A DNA stretch of 64,000 nucleotides, taken from positions 1 to 64,000 of the forward strand of contig CAJUFE010000013.1 of NCBI GenBank assembly GCA_910585635.1, in the 5' to 3' direction. This stretch comes from an uncultured Lachnospiraceae bacterium. Lineage in GTDB: Bacteria; Bacillota; Clostridia; Lachnospirales; Lachnospiraceae. A program made the position numbers and the translations under genes. Under the pieces are notes generated by a model. The model was not told the origin of the DNA, ran no database searches, and saw only the letters and a program-made list of their open reading frames with translations. This document shows positions 27,806 through 36,156 of the stretch, piece by piece; the stretch's first letter is position 1; each line of letters starts with the position of its first letter.

Positions 27806-28596
27806 TATATGAGGGGATCGGTGGCGTACCCAGGTTCGCCTGTACGGAATACAAGGAGAGGACGAAGGACTATGTGGTCCTGATCCCGATCATCGATGAG
27901 GGGGAACGGATCATCCGGGAGCTGGGGCGTGCCGTAGCGCACCATGTACACGACCATGCGGATATCGTGATCTGTGATGGCGGGTCCACAGACGGCTGCA
28001 CAGAGGAGGGCAGGCTCCGGGCGCTGGAGGTCAACACACTCTTGGTGGAACAGGATATAGGAAAGCAGGGGGCGCAGCTGCGCATGGGCATCTGGTGGGC
28101 CTTACAGAGAGGGTATGAGGGGATCATCACGATCGATGGCAACGATAAGGACAGCATCGAGGATGTGCCGCGCTTCATCCAGAAGCTGCAGGAAGGCTAT
28201 GACCTGGTCCAGGGGTCCAGGTTCGTAAAGGGCGGGAGGGCGGAGAACACACCGCTCATCCGTATGATATCGGTCAGGCTCATCCATGCGCCTGTGATCT
28301 CCCTGACCGCCCGTCATCGGTTCACGGACACGACCAATGCATACAGGGCCTATTCTGCCCGATATCTGACCGATGAGCGGGTCCAGCCGCTGCGGGATAT
28401 CTTCATGACCTATGAGCTCCTGGCCTATCTGTCCGTGCGCGCCACCCAGATCGGGATGAGGGTTTGTGAGATCCCGGTCACGAGGGCTTATCCAAAGACC
28501 GGGAGGATCCCCACGAAGATCCGCTCTTTTAGAGGGAACGGCGAGCTGCTGAAGATCCTCTTTAAGAACGCCTTGGGGGCTTATGATCCAAGGTGA
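27802..28596 (+). CDS. GT2 family (DPM1-like) glycosyltransferase
   Basis: 264 residues and no membrane segments. It has the GT2 motifs VLIPIIDEGERI, CDGGSTDGCTEE, IDGNDKDSIEDV (acidic donor site) and FTDTTNAYRAYS. It probably forms a sugar-phosphoprenol or adds a sugar to a lipid carrier. The start is TTG 27802, with AGGGAGG 7 bases upstream, overlapping the previous stop. It ends the coupled cassette that began at 22102. Confidence 0.78.
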   Translation: MIYEGIGGVPRFACTEYKERTKDYVVLIPIIDEGERIIRELGRAVAHHVHDHADIVICDGGSTDGCTEEGRLRALEVNTLLVEQDIGKQGAQLRMGIWWALQRGYEGIITIDGNDKDSIEDVPRFIQKLQEGYDLVQGSRFVKGGRAENTPLIRMISVRLIHAPVISLTARHRFTDTTNAYRAYSARYLTDERVQPLRDIFMTYELLAYLSVRATQIGMRVCEIPVTRAYPKTGRIPTKIRSFRGNGELLKILFKNALGAYDPR

Positions 28597-28786
28597 GGCG
28601 ATAAAGATGGATGGTGTTTTAACAAAGCAGTCTATGTTCTGCTATATGTAAGAGCTTCTTTATCCATACATCTCACAGGGGTAAGTTGCGGCTAGATGTT
28701 GCCAAGCAACTGCTAATATCAGGGACGCGTAAATGGCATTAAGATGTTCGTAAACGTTGTGTATGGATGACAGAAGGGAGGCTCAT
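28597..28786 (+). other. 190-bp intergenic region before the GtrB-like gene
   Basis: No gene seen. It contains two small inverted repeats (AGCAG/CTGCT around 28627-28652 and AGTTGC/GCAACT around 28684-28712). A GAAGGGAGG ribosome site lies just before ATG 28787. No canonical terminator or strong promoter was recognised, although a transcription break here is plausible. Confidence 0.4.
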
Positions 28787-29893
28787 ATGGGATTGTCGAT
28801 CATTGTCCCCTGCTACAATGAGCAGGAAACACTCCCATTTTTTATGGATGCGATCGATCGTATATCATCACAACCCCAGCTGGCGGAAAAGGACCTGGAG
28901 ATCCTCTTTGTGGACGACGGCTCCACAGACCATACATTAGGTTTCCTGAAAAAACTGGCAGGAACAGACCGTCGGGTCCGCTATATATCCTTTTCCCGGA
29001 ATTTTGGCAAGGAAGCGGCTCTATACGCAGGGTTGCAGAGAGCCAGGGGCGATCTGGTAGCGGTGATGGATGTGGACCTGCAGGACCCGCCGTCCTTACT
29101 GCCGGATATGTGCAAGGCAGTGGAGGCAGAGGGGTATGATGTGGCAGCGGCCCGGCGTGTGGACAGGAAAGGAGAGCCATGGCTCCGGTCGGTCTTTGCC
29201 CGATCATTTTATCGGATCATCAATAAGATGACCGATGTGGAGATGATGGATGGCGCACGGGATTTTCGGGTGATGAGCAGGTCCTATGTGGATGCCCTGT
29301 TGGGGCTGCGGGAATATAACCGCTTTTCCAAGGGGCTGTTCAGTTGGGTGGGGTTCAGGACCAAGTGGTTTTCTTATGAGAACACGGAACGTGTGGCAGG
29401 GCATACCAAGTGGTCCTTCTGGTCGTTGTTCCGGTACAGTATCGAGGGGATCGTGGCTTTTACCACCGCGCCGCTGGTGATTTCCTCCTGTGTAGGCTTA
29501 TTGCTCTGTCTGCTGGCTTTTATCGCGGTGGTCATCATCGTGGTGCGGAAGCTCCTGTTCGGGGACCCGGTGGATGGGTGGGCTTCCCTGGCCTCCCTGA
29601 TCACCTTCCTGGGAGGCTGCCAGATGCTCTTTTTAGGGATCATCGGGCAGTATATGGCGAAAATGTATCTGGAAGTCAAGGGACGGCCGGTGTACATCGT
29701 GGCGGAGGAAAGTGCGGAGAGAACAGGCCGGACAGTGTCAGAGGGAAGAGATGGATCGAAAGATGGGGACTTGCTTAAGGCGCAGGATGTATCAGGAGGC
29801 AGGGGGCTGCCTAGAGTACAGGATATATCGGAAGATAGGGATATTCCTAAGGAGCAAGGTGCATTAAAAGATAGAGTCCATCCAAAGGTGTAG
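28787..29893 (+). CDS. GtrB-like bactoprenol-phosphate glycosyltransferase with repeat tail
   Basis: 368 residues. GT2 domain (LSIIVPCYNEQETL, FVDDGSTDHT, VMDVDLQDPP with the metal-binding acidic residues, ARDFRVMSR) and two C-terminal membrane helices (about residues 230-300), as in GtrB. GtrB enzymes move glucose from UDP-glucose to undecaprenyl phosphate. After the family's normal end comes a 12-residue repeat tail, cut by a TAG that replaces the Gln codon of the repeat. The GtrC-like gene at 30001 is the natural partner. Confidence 0.85.
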   Translation: MGLSIIVPCYNEQETLPFFMDAIDRISSQPQLAEKDLEILFVDDGSTDHTLGFLKKLAGTDRRVRYISFSRNFGKEAALYAGLQRARGDLVAVMDVDLQDPPSLLPDMCKAVEAEGYDVAAARRVDRKGEPWLRSVFARSFYRIINKMTDVEMMDGARDFRVMSRSYVDALLGLREYNRFSKGLFSWVGFRTKWFSYENTERVAGHTKWSFWSLFRYSIEGIVAFTTAPLVISSCVGLLLCLLAFIAVVIIVVRKLLFGDPVDGWASLASLITFLGGCQMLFLGIIGQYMAKMYLEVKGRPVYIVAEESAERTGRTVSEGRDGSKDGDLLKAQDVSGGRGLPRVQDISEDRDIPKEQGALKDRVHPKV

Positions 29894-29977
29894 GGTGTAT
29901 TGGATGATAGGTGCCTGCCTAAGGTACAAGATATATCGGAAGATGGGAGCCTACCCAAGCGAGTTGGTGTAAATGTG
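29762..29977 (+). repeat. 36-bp tandem array, six copies, interrupted by a stop codon
   Basis: Six head-to-tail 36-bp units start at 29762, 29798, 29834, 29870, 29906 and 29942 (protein consensus DRxLPKVQDISE). The first three and part of the fourth are translated as the tail of the GtrB-like protein. The stop at 29891-29893 (TAG) stands where other copies have CAG or CAA. Two further in-frame units follow the stop, so the tail was longer before a point change. Confidence 0.88.
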
Positions 29978-30000
29978 GGGTACGAGAAGGAGGTGGCCGG

Positions 30001-31578
30001 ATGGACCGGTGTGAAAAGGTGAAGAGGTATCTAAGGCCTATAGGTTTGAAGCTGGCCTTTTGCTGCTGTCTATATTCTATGGTGATGGTAGCGGATCTGG
30101 TCAATTGCCGGGACGGGCTGTGGAACGGGCCTTATTATCAGGCGGCTCATTGGGAGCTGTCTTTGGGCAGATGGACGATCCTTTATTGGGACCGTCTTCT
30201 CCTGGGGATCCATACGAACCCTTGGGCGACGCTGGTGACGTTGTCCTTATTTATCCTGGGGACAAGTCTTTTGGTGGATATCTTGGGGATCCTCCCTGGG
30301 TCCTGGCAGGATCATCTGGTCTCGATGCTGTTCCTCAGCAATATGATCGTCTGTATATCGGTCTCTTATCTGTACACCTCCGGGATCTATGGGTTGGCCT
30401 TTTTTCTCAGTATGCTCTGTGTAAAATGTGTCTTATGGAGCATGGAGGACAAGCGGGCGGTCTTTGCAGGTGCGCTATGCCTGGCTCTGGTGATGGGCCT
30501 GTATCAGTCGTATCTGGGATGCATCACGCTGATGGCGTTGGCTGCGCTACTTTTGATGATCCAGGAGGGGCGCAGGCCGAATGAGATTGGAAGATATCTG
30601 CGCCTGGGGATCCTGACAGGGATCGCAGGTTTTTGTCTGTACGAGGTCATCCAGCATGTCCATATGATGGTCTTTCATGTGAGTATGAGTGCATATAACG
30701 GGGCGGATGACATCTCTCTCCGGACGATTATCACAAACCTCATCCCTTCGGTCAGGAGGGCCTATGAGATTTTTTGGCGGTATCTGATGGGGATGGACCA
30801 CCATTGGAACGCGCTCCCTTCAATCTTGTTGCGGGGGATCTCTATAGCGGCGATCACAGGGGTCGTGGGCACGGGGATCATCGCTCTTTGGAGGGGGAAA
30901 GAGAAGGGACAGCGTTCACGACTTTTCTTCTGGGGAGTGTGCATAGCGCTGACGCCATTGGCGGTGAATGTGGTGTTCCTTCTCGCTCCCAAAAGTGCTT
31001 TTCTCGAGCAGCAGACGGCTCCTCTGGCACTGGTGGTGGCAGTGATCGTGGCAATGCTGGCTCGGAGAGCTTCGGCTAGAGTCTCGGACAGAAAAAGCCT
31101 TTTGTGGGGGCTGGCCCGAAAGGATATGGCGGTTGTGGTCCTGGGTTTGTCTCTTTTATTCGGGAACGTGAGCCAGATACTGATCGACCAGGAGGCGATG
31201 GCTGAAGGGATGCACGCATCCAGGTCGATCGGGGAGAGTGTGTTCCACACCTTGGTGCAGGAAGGTCTGTATGGCCGCGAGGCCACCTATGCGCTGATTG
31301 GTGCACCCTGTGCCAGCCCCCTCTTTTTTGCGACGCCTTTGTATGATAAAGCGAACAGCTATGCGAAGTTTGGCGGACCCTGGTGGGATGGTAGTGAGCT
31401 GGATAACCGAGCCTGGTATGGCCTGTTCCATTATCGGCTGGGGCTGGAGCTGCCTATGTGCGATGCTGGACGGTATGAAGAGCTGGCCAGGTCTGCGGCG
31501 GTGAGGGAGATGCCGGTATACCCGGCAGAAGGGTCGATACAGGAGATCGAGGGGGTCATTGTCATCAAGGTTTCTTAA
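30001..31578 (+). CDS. GtrC-like glucosyltransferase-domain membrane protein (Glucos_trans_II type)
   Basis: 525 residues with about ten to eleven membrane segments. RDGLWNGPYYQAAHWELSLGRW in the first outer loop fits the Glucos_trans_II family (serotype-converting glucosyltransferases of Gtr systems). It would add the sugar charged by the upstream GtrB-like protein to the surface glycan outside the cell. GGAGG lies 8 bases before ATG 30001. No GtrA flippase gene is visible nearby. Confidence 0.7.
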   Translation: MDRCEKVKRYLRPIGLKLAFCCCLYSMVMVADLVNCRDGLWNGPYYQAAHWELSLGRWTILYWDRLLLGIHTNPWATLVTLSLFILGTSLLVDILGILPGSWQDHLVSMLFLSNMIVCISVSYLYTSGIYGLAFFLSMLCVKCVLWSMEDKRAVFAGALCLALVMGLYQSYLGCITLMALAALLLMIQEGRRPNEIGRYLRLGILTGIAGFCLYEVIQHVHMMVFHVSMSAYNGADDISLRTIITNLIPSVRRAYEIFWRYLMGMDHHWNALPSILLRGISIAAITGVVGTGIIALWRGKEKGQRSRLFFWGVCIALTPLAVNVVFLLAPKSAFLEQQTAPLALVVAVIVAMLARRASARVSDRKSLLWGLARKDMAVVVLGLSLLFGNVSQILIDQEAMAEGMHASRSIGESVFHTLVQEGLYGREATYALIGAPCASPLFFATPLYDKANSYAKFGGPWWDGSELDNRAWYGLFHYRLGLELPMCDAGRYEELARSAAVREMPVYPAEGSIQEIEGVIVIKVS

Positions 31579-32003
31579 GCGCTGATCTGCAGGATCGAAC
31601 TGTTGGTTTAATGCATTCTTCCGCCGGATGTGCTATGATGGGATCGATAACGGGCAGCAGGCGGGCATCTAGGTCCAGAAGAGGGATGATGACGACCATC
31701 AGAGGTGTATGCGGTATAATGGCCCGGCTGGATCGTGGCGTCGGGTCTTGTGGGATCTATGCCTCAATCCTCTAAAATGGAAAATATATACTGGGATAAT
31801 ATTACAAAATGCTTGACGGCTCTGAATAGATATGGTACGCTTGGGATGTAAGATATATCCATCATCTATCTGTGCCAGCGATCCCATACCGAGGGAAAGA
31901 TCTATCTCATCCCTCATCCGATATCCCGCGAGCGATCCAGGAACAGCACAGGAATGAAAGTATCGCGAAAGGAGGGGCTTTTTAAGAGATAAGGGGAGGA
32001 CCA
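31579..32003 (+). pseudogene. Intergenic region with remnant A of a duplicated unknown gene
   Basis: Between 31780 and about 31935 the sequence is clearly related to 33605-33785. Shared landmarks include MENIYWDNITK versus MEIINWDKITK, GATATGGTACGCTTGG and CATACCGAGGGAAAG. Here the frame is destroyed by single-base losses (for example TACAAAATG against TACAAAAATG) and a TAA at 31847-31849. The rest of the region holds no recognised gene. Confidence 0.65.
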
Positions 32004-32528
32004 ATGGAAAGAAACATAAGTGTTATAAAAGATGTGGATGGGGATCGGATCGTTATCGTAAATGATATCCGTTTTAAGGGAAAAAGAAATATAGATTGGG
32101 ATGAAGTCGAGCAGTATTTAAAACAGTATGTCGGAGAGTTTATAGAAATTGCCGAAAGTAAAGAGATCATATATATTGGAAGTGATCTGCCTGATGAATA
32201 TTCAGGCTCGAAGTATACTGCAAAATTAAAAGGAGCATTGGCAAAGGCAAAAGCAAATGCCGCACAAGGGATCCCAGAAATGATAGAGATCGCGGAGAAT
32301 AGAAGGTTTCAAGAAAATTTGAAAAGAAAACATGACAAAAACGCAAAATTTGGCTGGTATCGATATGACTCCAGATTCGCGATACCGGTTTTTGATGATA
32401 ATGATGATGTTTTACGATATAATGTGTTTCATGCAGAATTAGTTATAAGACATTCTGAAAATGGAAAGTTGTATTTATATGATGTCATAAATATAAAAAA
32501 AGAAACGAGCACCCCGCTTGAGCCATAA
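32004..32528 (+). CDS. LPD3-like domain protein
   Basis: 174 residues. IYIGSDLPDEYSGSKYT and the C-terminal block KFGWYRYDSRFAIPV, YNVFHAELVIRHSENGKLYLYD and NIKKETSTPLE match what I recall as the LPD3 (large polyvalent protein-associated) domain of phage and conjugative-element proteins. Function is unknown. GGGGAGG lies shortly before the ATG. It may be a free-standing fragment of a larger mobile-element protein, in line with the decayed genes around it. Confidence 0.55.
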   Translation: MERNISVIKDVDGDRIVIVNDIRFKGKRNIDWDEVEQYLKQYVGEFIEIAESKEIIYIGSDLPDEYSGSKYTAKLKGALAKAKANAAQGIPEMIEIAENRRFQENLKRKHDKNAKFGWYRYDSRFAIPVFDDNDDVLRYNVFHAELVIRHSENGKLYLYDVINIKKETSTPLEP

Positions 32529-32592
32529 AGCTGTACGGTAAAAAACCCGCTTTCTTTTTATGTATTGTATGATAGAAAGATAAAAAAGTCAA

Positions 32593-32636
32593 GATATTTT
32601 TCTCTATTTTATGGGATATTTTTCTCTATTTTATGG
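32593..32636 (+). repeat. 22-bp tandem duplication
   Basis: GATATTTTTCTCTATTTTATGG is present twice head to tail (32593-32614 and 32615-32636), in AT-rich noncoding sequence just upstream of the gene remnant at 32655. Confidence 0.85.
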
Positions 32637-32654
32637 GATTGTTGCTCTCTGCAG

Positions 32655-32759
32655 AACATCCGGAATGTGATGGACTCGTTCCATGTGACAGCGGATCAGG
32701 CGATGGCGGCGTTAAAGATACCGGAGGTGGAACAGACAGAGCTTACCGCGAGATTGTAA
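32655..32759 (+). pseudogene. C-terminal remnant of a PD-(D/E)XK/Rpn-family transposase-like gene
   Basis: NIRNVMDSFHVTADQAMAAL followed by KIPEVEQTELTARL and a stop is the typical C-terminus of the abundant clostridial PD-(D/E)XK transposase-like (Rpn) proteins. Nothing upstream in frame resembles the nuclease domain, so only the tail survives. Matching middle parts of such genes survive at 33838 and 35321. Confidence 0.6.
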
Positions 32760-32854
32760 AGATGTTTTGGGACCATCTGGCTGTGCGCGGATGGCCTGGG
32801 CCATGCTCCGTCTCCTCGCGGTACACACCGGGGAGACGGAGCGTGGCCCGTATC

Positions 32855-33490
32855 TCATCTTGCGCTGCCCAGGATCGTATGGGCCTTCTTTTTCAACCGT
32901 CGCTTCGCATCCGGCGTGATCCCCCGGATCCGGTCGATCTCATGGTCGATCAGGTCCCCGGGCTTTTGCTGATAGGCATCCAGGATCACGGACCGGACAT
33001 CCAGGGCGGTCTGGGAGGAGTGCTCTTCCTTGCAGAGCGATCTCAGCGTTTTCAGGGTGCGCTCCACCCCGGATATGTCTGCAAAATGGTCGCAGCAGTC
33101 GAACCATGAACGCATGATATACTGTGAGTCCGGGAAGCGTTTCTGTCCGCTTTCCAGGAAGTCATACGCCCGTGTCTGATCCTCATCCACATATGTACAG
33201 TATAGTGCGTTGACCTGAAAATAAATATCGGTGGGGTTGCTGGCGTGGATACGGCGTGTGGTATCCAGCATCTCGTCCAGCTCTTTCCGATATGTCCGGA
33301 TGCCGTCAGGCAGACGGATCAGGATATCGAAATAGGATTGGATGAAATAGATATTTTCAGGCTCCCTCCGATAATTGGCCTTTGCATATCCCTGGGCGCT
33401 CTCATGATCCTCTAAACCCTTATAAACGGCGACCAGTTCACGGTAAGCGCTACGATAGTAGTTACAGTATGGATAAGGATGTACGGGAGA
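32855..33490 (-). pseudogene. C-terminal fragment of a helical-repeat (TPR-like) protein
   Basis: The reverse frame is open from 33490 to the stop at 32855, about 211 codons, and shows TPR-like helices (YYRSAYRELVAVYKGLEDHE, YAKANYRREPENIYFIQSYF, ESGQKRFPDSQYIMRSWFD). No start with a ribosome site is found upstream, and a TGA closes the frame at 33491-33493, so the 5' part is gone; an internal ATG at 33271 could initiate. Its last 85 bases recur at 35487-35570. TPR tails of this kind occur in STAND-type NTPases, but nothing proves that here. Confidence 0.55.
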
Positions 33491-33607
33491 TCATAGATGT
33501 GGAAAACCATCGATCTATCTTGTCCTCCTCAATCTTCACTCGATATCTGGTCAGGCAGGGAGATATGAAGGGGGAGATATATCCTTACATTCTCTATCCT
33601 ATTAAAA

Positions 33608-33799
33608 ATGGAAATTATAAACTGGGATAAAATTACAAAAATGCTTGACAATACCGGTATAGATATGGTACGCTTGGAATGTAAAATATGTCCATCACCT
33701 ATCCATGCCTGCAGCCTCATACCGAGGGAAAGGCGTGCCTCATCTTTCGGTCTATATCCTGCGTACGATCTGGGGATCGAATGGGACCGTGGGGGCTGA
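33608..33799 (+). pseudogene. Remnant B of a duplicated unknown gene
   Basis: A 63-codon open frame (starting MEIINWDKITKMLDN and ending DLGIEWDRGG) is related at DNA level to the decayed copy at 31780-31935. It is the better-preserved of the two and might still be translated, but it has no good ribosome site. The RLECKICPSPIH stretch has two Cys. Family not recognised. Confidence 0.5.
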
Positions 33800-33837
33800 T
33801 GTGACAGATCTAGGATGCGATAGGGTACGAAAAAGTT

Positions 33838-33905
33838 GGACCACGGAAGTGTATGTGAACGAGAAGGCAAAGGATGGATCTTCAGTCTGCAAGGCGGTTG
33901 GATGA
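33838..33905 (+). pseudogene. Small remnant related to 35321-35449
   Basis: The frame reads TEVYVNEKAKDGSS and stops soon after. At DNA level it matches the start of the longer remnant at 35321 (TEVYMNTKVKDGSA). Both resemble the middle part of PD-(D/E)XK transposase-like proteins. From here to 34134 I see no further gene. Confidence 0.45.
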
Positions 33906-34134
33906 GGAGGCACCCTCGCTACGCTGGGGTGGACCCTGCGGTGGCATCGTTGAGTGGAGCCAACGCAGCAGATGGAGGTCCAGACAAGTCATTTGCCTGG
34001 ATGTGAACAAGACAGTACACTAGGATAAAAGAGGAAAGGTGCGGCTGTGGGAACGGACCGCACGACGGTGGGAGGATAGGAGCTGTGGGGAGCAGCCACC
34101 GTGTGAAAGATCGATGCAGAGGTGATGACAGGCG

Positions 34135-35028
34135 ATGGCGGATGAGGGTGCGACATTTTCAGACATCCAGATACAATGGCATGCAGCGTTCTGTGCTGCG
34201 GCTGAACTGGAGCTTTCAGAAGACCGTGGAGAACTGGATCTTTGGCGGGAGTATAACCTTAGCAAGAAGCCACTCCAGATCGATCTGCTGGTCGTGGAGA
34301 AGCGGGCGGATGTCTTCATAAAGAGCGAGTTGGGTCGGATCTTTAGACGGCATAACATCATCGAGTATAAGTCGCCGGGCGATGGCTTATCCATAGATGA
34401 TCTTTTCAAGGCTATCGGCTATGCATGCTTCTACAAAAGCCTTGGGGAGACGGTCGATCAGATCCCGGTCGATCAGCTTACGGTCTCCCTGGTCCGAGAA
34501 GGGAAGCCAAGGAAGCTCTTCGAGACATTGCAGGGGGCGGGCTTTGAGGTTGAGAAGGGATCTAACGGCATATACTATGTGAAAGGGCTCTTTCTCCCGG
34601 TGCAGATAGTAGTGACGAGGGAACTGGACTGTGGACCGGAAGGAGAGAACTTGAGCCTTAAAGTCTTGTCACGGAGTGCCTCGGAAGAGGATGTCCGTAA
34701 ATTTATCGAAATGGCGCAGAAGCTCACATCACAGGGAGACAGGGAAAATGTCGATGCGATCTTGCAAGTGAGCGTATCTGCAAACTATGAACTTTATGAC
34801 AAAATAAAGAGGAGGGATCCGATCATGTGTGAAGCCATGAAGAGATTGATGATGGATGAGATACAAGAAGAAAAGCGGGATAGTAAACAGGAAGGCAGAC
34901 AGGAGGGTATCCTGGAGATCCTTTTCGGTCTGGTGAAGGACGGGATCATTTCCATCGCAGATGCAGCAAAGCGTGCCAACATGATGGTCTCCGATTTTGA
35001 GAAGGCGTACAAAACATCCATGCTGTAA
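34135..35028 (+). CDS. PD-(D/E)XK-type nuclease-like protein (Rpn/transposase-associated type)
   Basis: 297 residues and apparently intact. The N-terminal half has an acidic Asp in LQIDLLVV followed by NIIEYKSPGDGLSIDDLFKA, the E-x-K core of PD-(D/E)XK nucleases. The C-terminal half has a RDSKQEGRQEG charged linker and a small helical tail (GIISIADAAKRANM) as in clostridial Rpn-like proteins. Such genes spread in multiple copies and are often annotated only as hypothetical or transposase. It is the one intact gene among the fragments of region 2 with this character, and it is followed by a clear terminator. Confidence 0.65.
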   Translation: MADEGATFSDIQIQWHAAFCAAAELELSEDRGELDLWREYNLSKKPLQIDLLVVEKRADVFIKSELGRIFRRHNIIEYKSPGDGLSIDDLFKAIGYACFYKSLGETVDQIPVDQLTVSLVREGKPRKLFETLQGAGFEVEKGSNGIYYVKGLFLPVQIVVTRELDCGPEGENLSLKVLSRSASEEDVRKFIEMAQKLTSQGDRENVDAILQVSVSANYELYDKIKRRDPIMCEAMKRLMMDEIQEEKRDSKQEGRQEGILEILFGLVKDGIISIADAAKRANMMVSDFEKAYKTSML

Positions 35029-35080
35029 AAACGGAGCTCCTGTGGAGAGTGAGCGTATGATCTCCACAGGGGCTGTTTTT
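35029..35080 (+). terminator. Intrinsic terminator after the PD-(D/E)XK gene
   Basis: CCTGTGGAGA (35039-35048) pairs perfectly with TCTCCACAGG (35061-35070) and is followed by GGCTGTTTTT. The run of A before the stem can pair with the T-run. Confidence 0.85.
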
Positions 35081-35320
35081 ACACCAAAGAGCAGCTATAC
35101 CTGTGGTATGATGTTGGGATCAAAAGGTTTTTTGACCCCTTTGATACCGGATCGCTCCGCACTTTGTGCTCCCGCGATCCTCAAAAACATCCATAGTACT
35201 GCATCCGCCCTGATCGGGCTACTTTTTCATGTTTTTGGCGGGTCTCAAGGTCAAAGATCCTGGCATCGTGGTATAGCGGTATCATAAGTGAGTGCCTCCA
35301 AAGATTCTTACGTATCATAA

Positions 35321-35449
35321 ACGGAAGTGTATATGAACACGAAGGTAAAGGATGGCTCTGCGATGGCAGAGCTGATGGAAGTGTCCACCAGGGATGATGC
35401 CTACAGCGATAAGTTCCCGGTCACTTCCCGGAGCGAGCGGCGACATTAA
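35321..35449 (+). pseudogene. Middle fragment of a PD-(D/E)XK/Rpn-like gene
   Basis: The frame TEVYMNTKVKDGSAMAELM, then DDAYSDKFPVTSRSERRH, then stop recalls the central segment of clostridial PD-(D/E)XK transposase-like proteins. No nuclease domain precedes it and no tail follows. The bases between 35081 and 35320 hold an AT-rich hairpin (about 35119-35147) and no recognised gene. Confidence 0.5.
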
Positions 35450-35472
35450 GGAGACAGAGGAGGGGCAGAGGA

Positions 35473-35769
35473 TCATGACCCGTATCTCATCTCGCACTGT
35501 CCAGGATCGTATGTGCCTTCTTTTTCAAACGCCGCTTCGCCTCCGGCGTGATCCCCTGGATCCGGCCGCTCACCGCAGCAGCGCTCTATGCCGATCGCGG
35601 GCGCTTTGCCGGTAGCGGTGTCAATGGGCCGGAGATAGATGGTCACATGGAAGGATACGGTAGATCCAATGACCGTAAGGAGCCATCGCACAGCCTCTTT
35701 TTGGGCACGGTAGCGCGGGTGTGTTTTATCAGTATGGTCGTTGTTGTTTTTCTTCATGATGATCAGCAT
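35473..35769 (-). CDS. Small chimeric ORF of unknown function
   Basis: 98 codons on the minus strand with a strong AAGGAG 6 bases before the ATG at 35769. The first 65 residues or so (MLIIMKKNNNDHTDK, KEAVRWLLTVIGSTVSFHV) look like a genuine N-terminus with one hydrophobic segment. The rest runs out of frame through a copy (35487-35570) of the 3' end of the TPR-like fragment at 32855. It looks like a deletion junction between two genes. Translation is plausible; function unknown. Confidence 0.45.
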   Translation of the reverse strand: MLIIMKKNNNDHTDKTHPRYRAQKEAVRWLLTVIGSTVSFHVTIYLRPIDTATGKAPAIGIERCCGERPDPGDHAGGEAAFEKEGTYDPGQCEMRYGS

Positions 35770-35817
35770 GTTCTTCTCCTTTCCTGACCGGTGTCCGGTC
35801 GTAGTGTAGATGGATGT

Positions 35818-35975
35818 GTACTGCGCGTCCCCCATGTGCCTGCCAGATCCTTCTGTGTGGCACTGCATCCGCTGCCCAGTCCCATGGAGGTTTACTATGA
35901 AGTTCCGCCGCCGGATAGGCGGCATTCGTTCAGGTATGCCAAATGTCCCTGCCCATGTCTCTTGACCCCCTTTCC
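35818..35975 (-). repeat. Leader repeat copy 1 (order B-A)
   Basis: Read on the minus strand, this stretch contains a CGCCTATCCGGCGG block (B), then a GGCAGCGGATGCA block (A). The same blocks occur in the opposite order at 41401-41545. Both copies lie in the upstream region of a minus-strand gene. An extended -10 (TGCTATACT on the minus strand, hexamer at 35996-36001) sits just before it. Confidence 0.55.
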
Positions 35976-36042
35976 TGTTTTTTTCTTGCACCATCAGTAT
36001 AGCAAGCGGGGGATATGACTTTTTTAAGAGCAGCATTTTTTT

Positions 36043-36156
36043 GTGGTCTGGGAAGTGGACAGCTTATGGGCTGGCTTTTTGTGGTCTGGGAAGTGGACAG
36101 CTTATGGGCTGGCTTTTTGTGGTCTGGAACGCGGACAGCTTATGGGTTGGCCTGCT
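36043..36156. repeat. 38-bp tandem array, three copies, at the 3' end of the kinase-TIR gene
   Basis: GTGGTCTGG recurs at 36043, 36081 and 36119, giving a 38-bp period. The first two copies are almost identical. The third overlaps the last codons and stop of the minus-strand gene, so each repeat carries a copy of its TAA and following bases. The unit is not a multiple of three. Confidence 0.9.

Noticed and set aside
36043..36156. Repeats of 37-38 bp here and at 63198 as CRISPR arrays
   Set aside because: The copies are directly head to tail with no unique spacers, and no cas genes are present.
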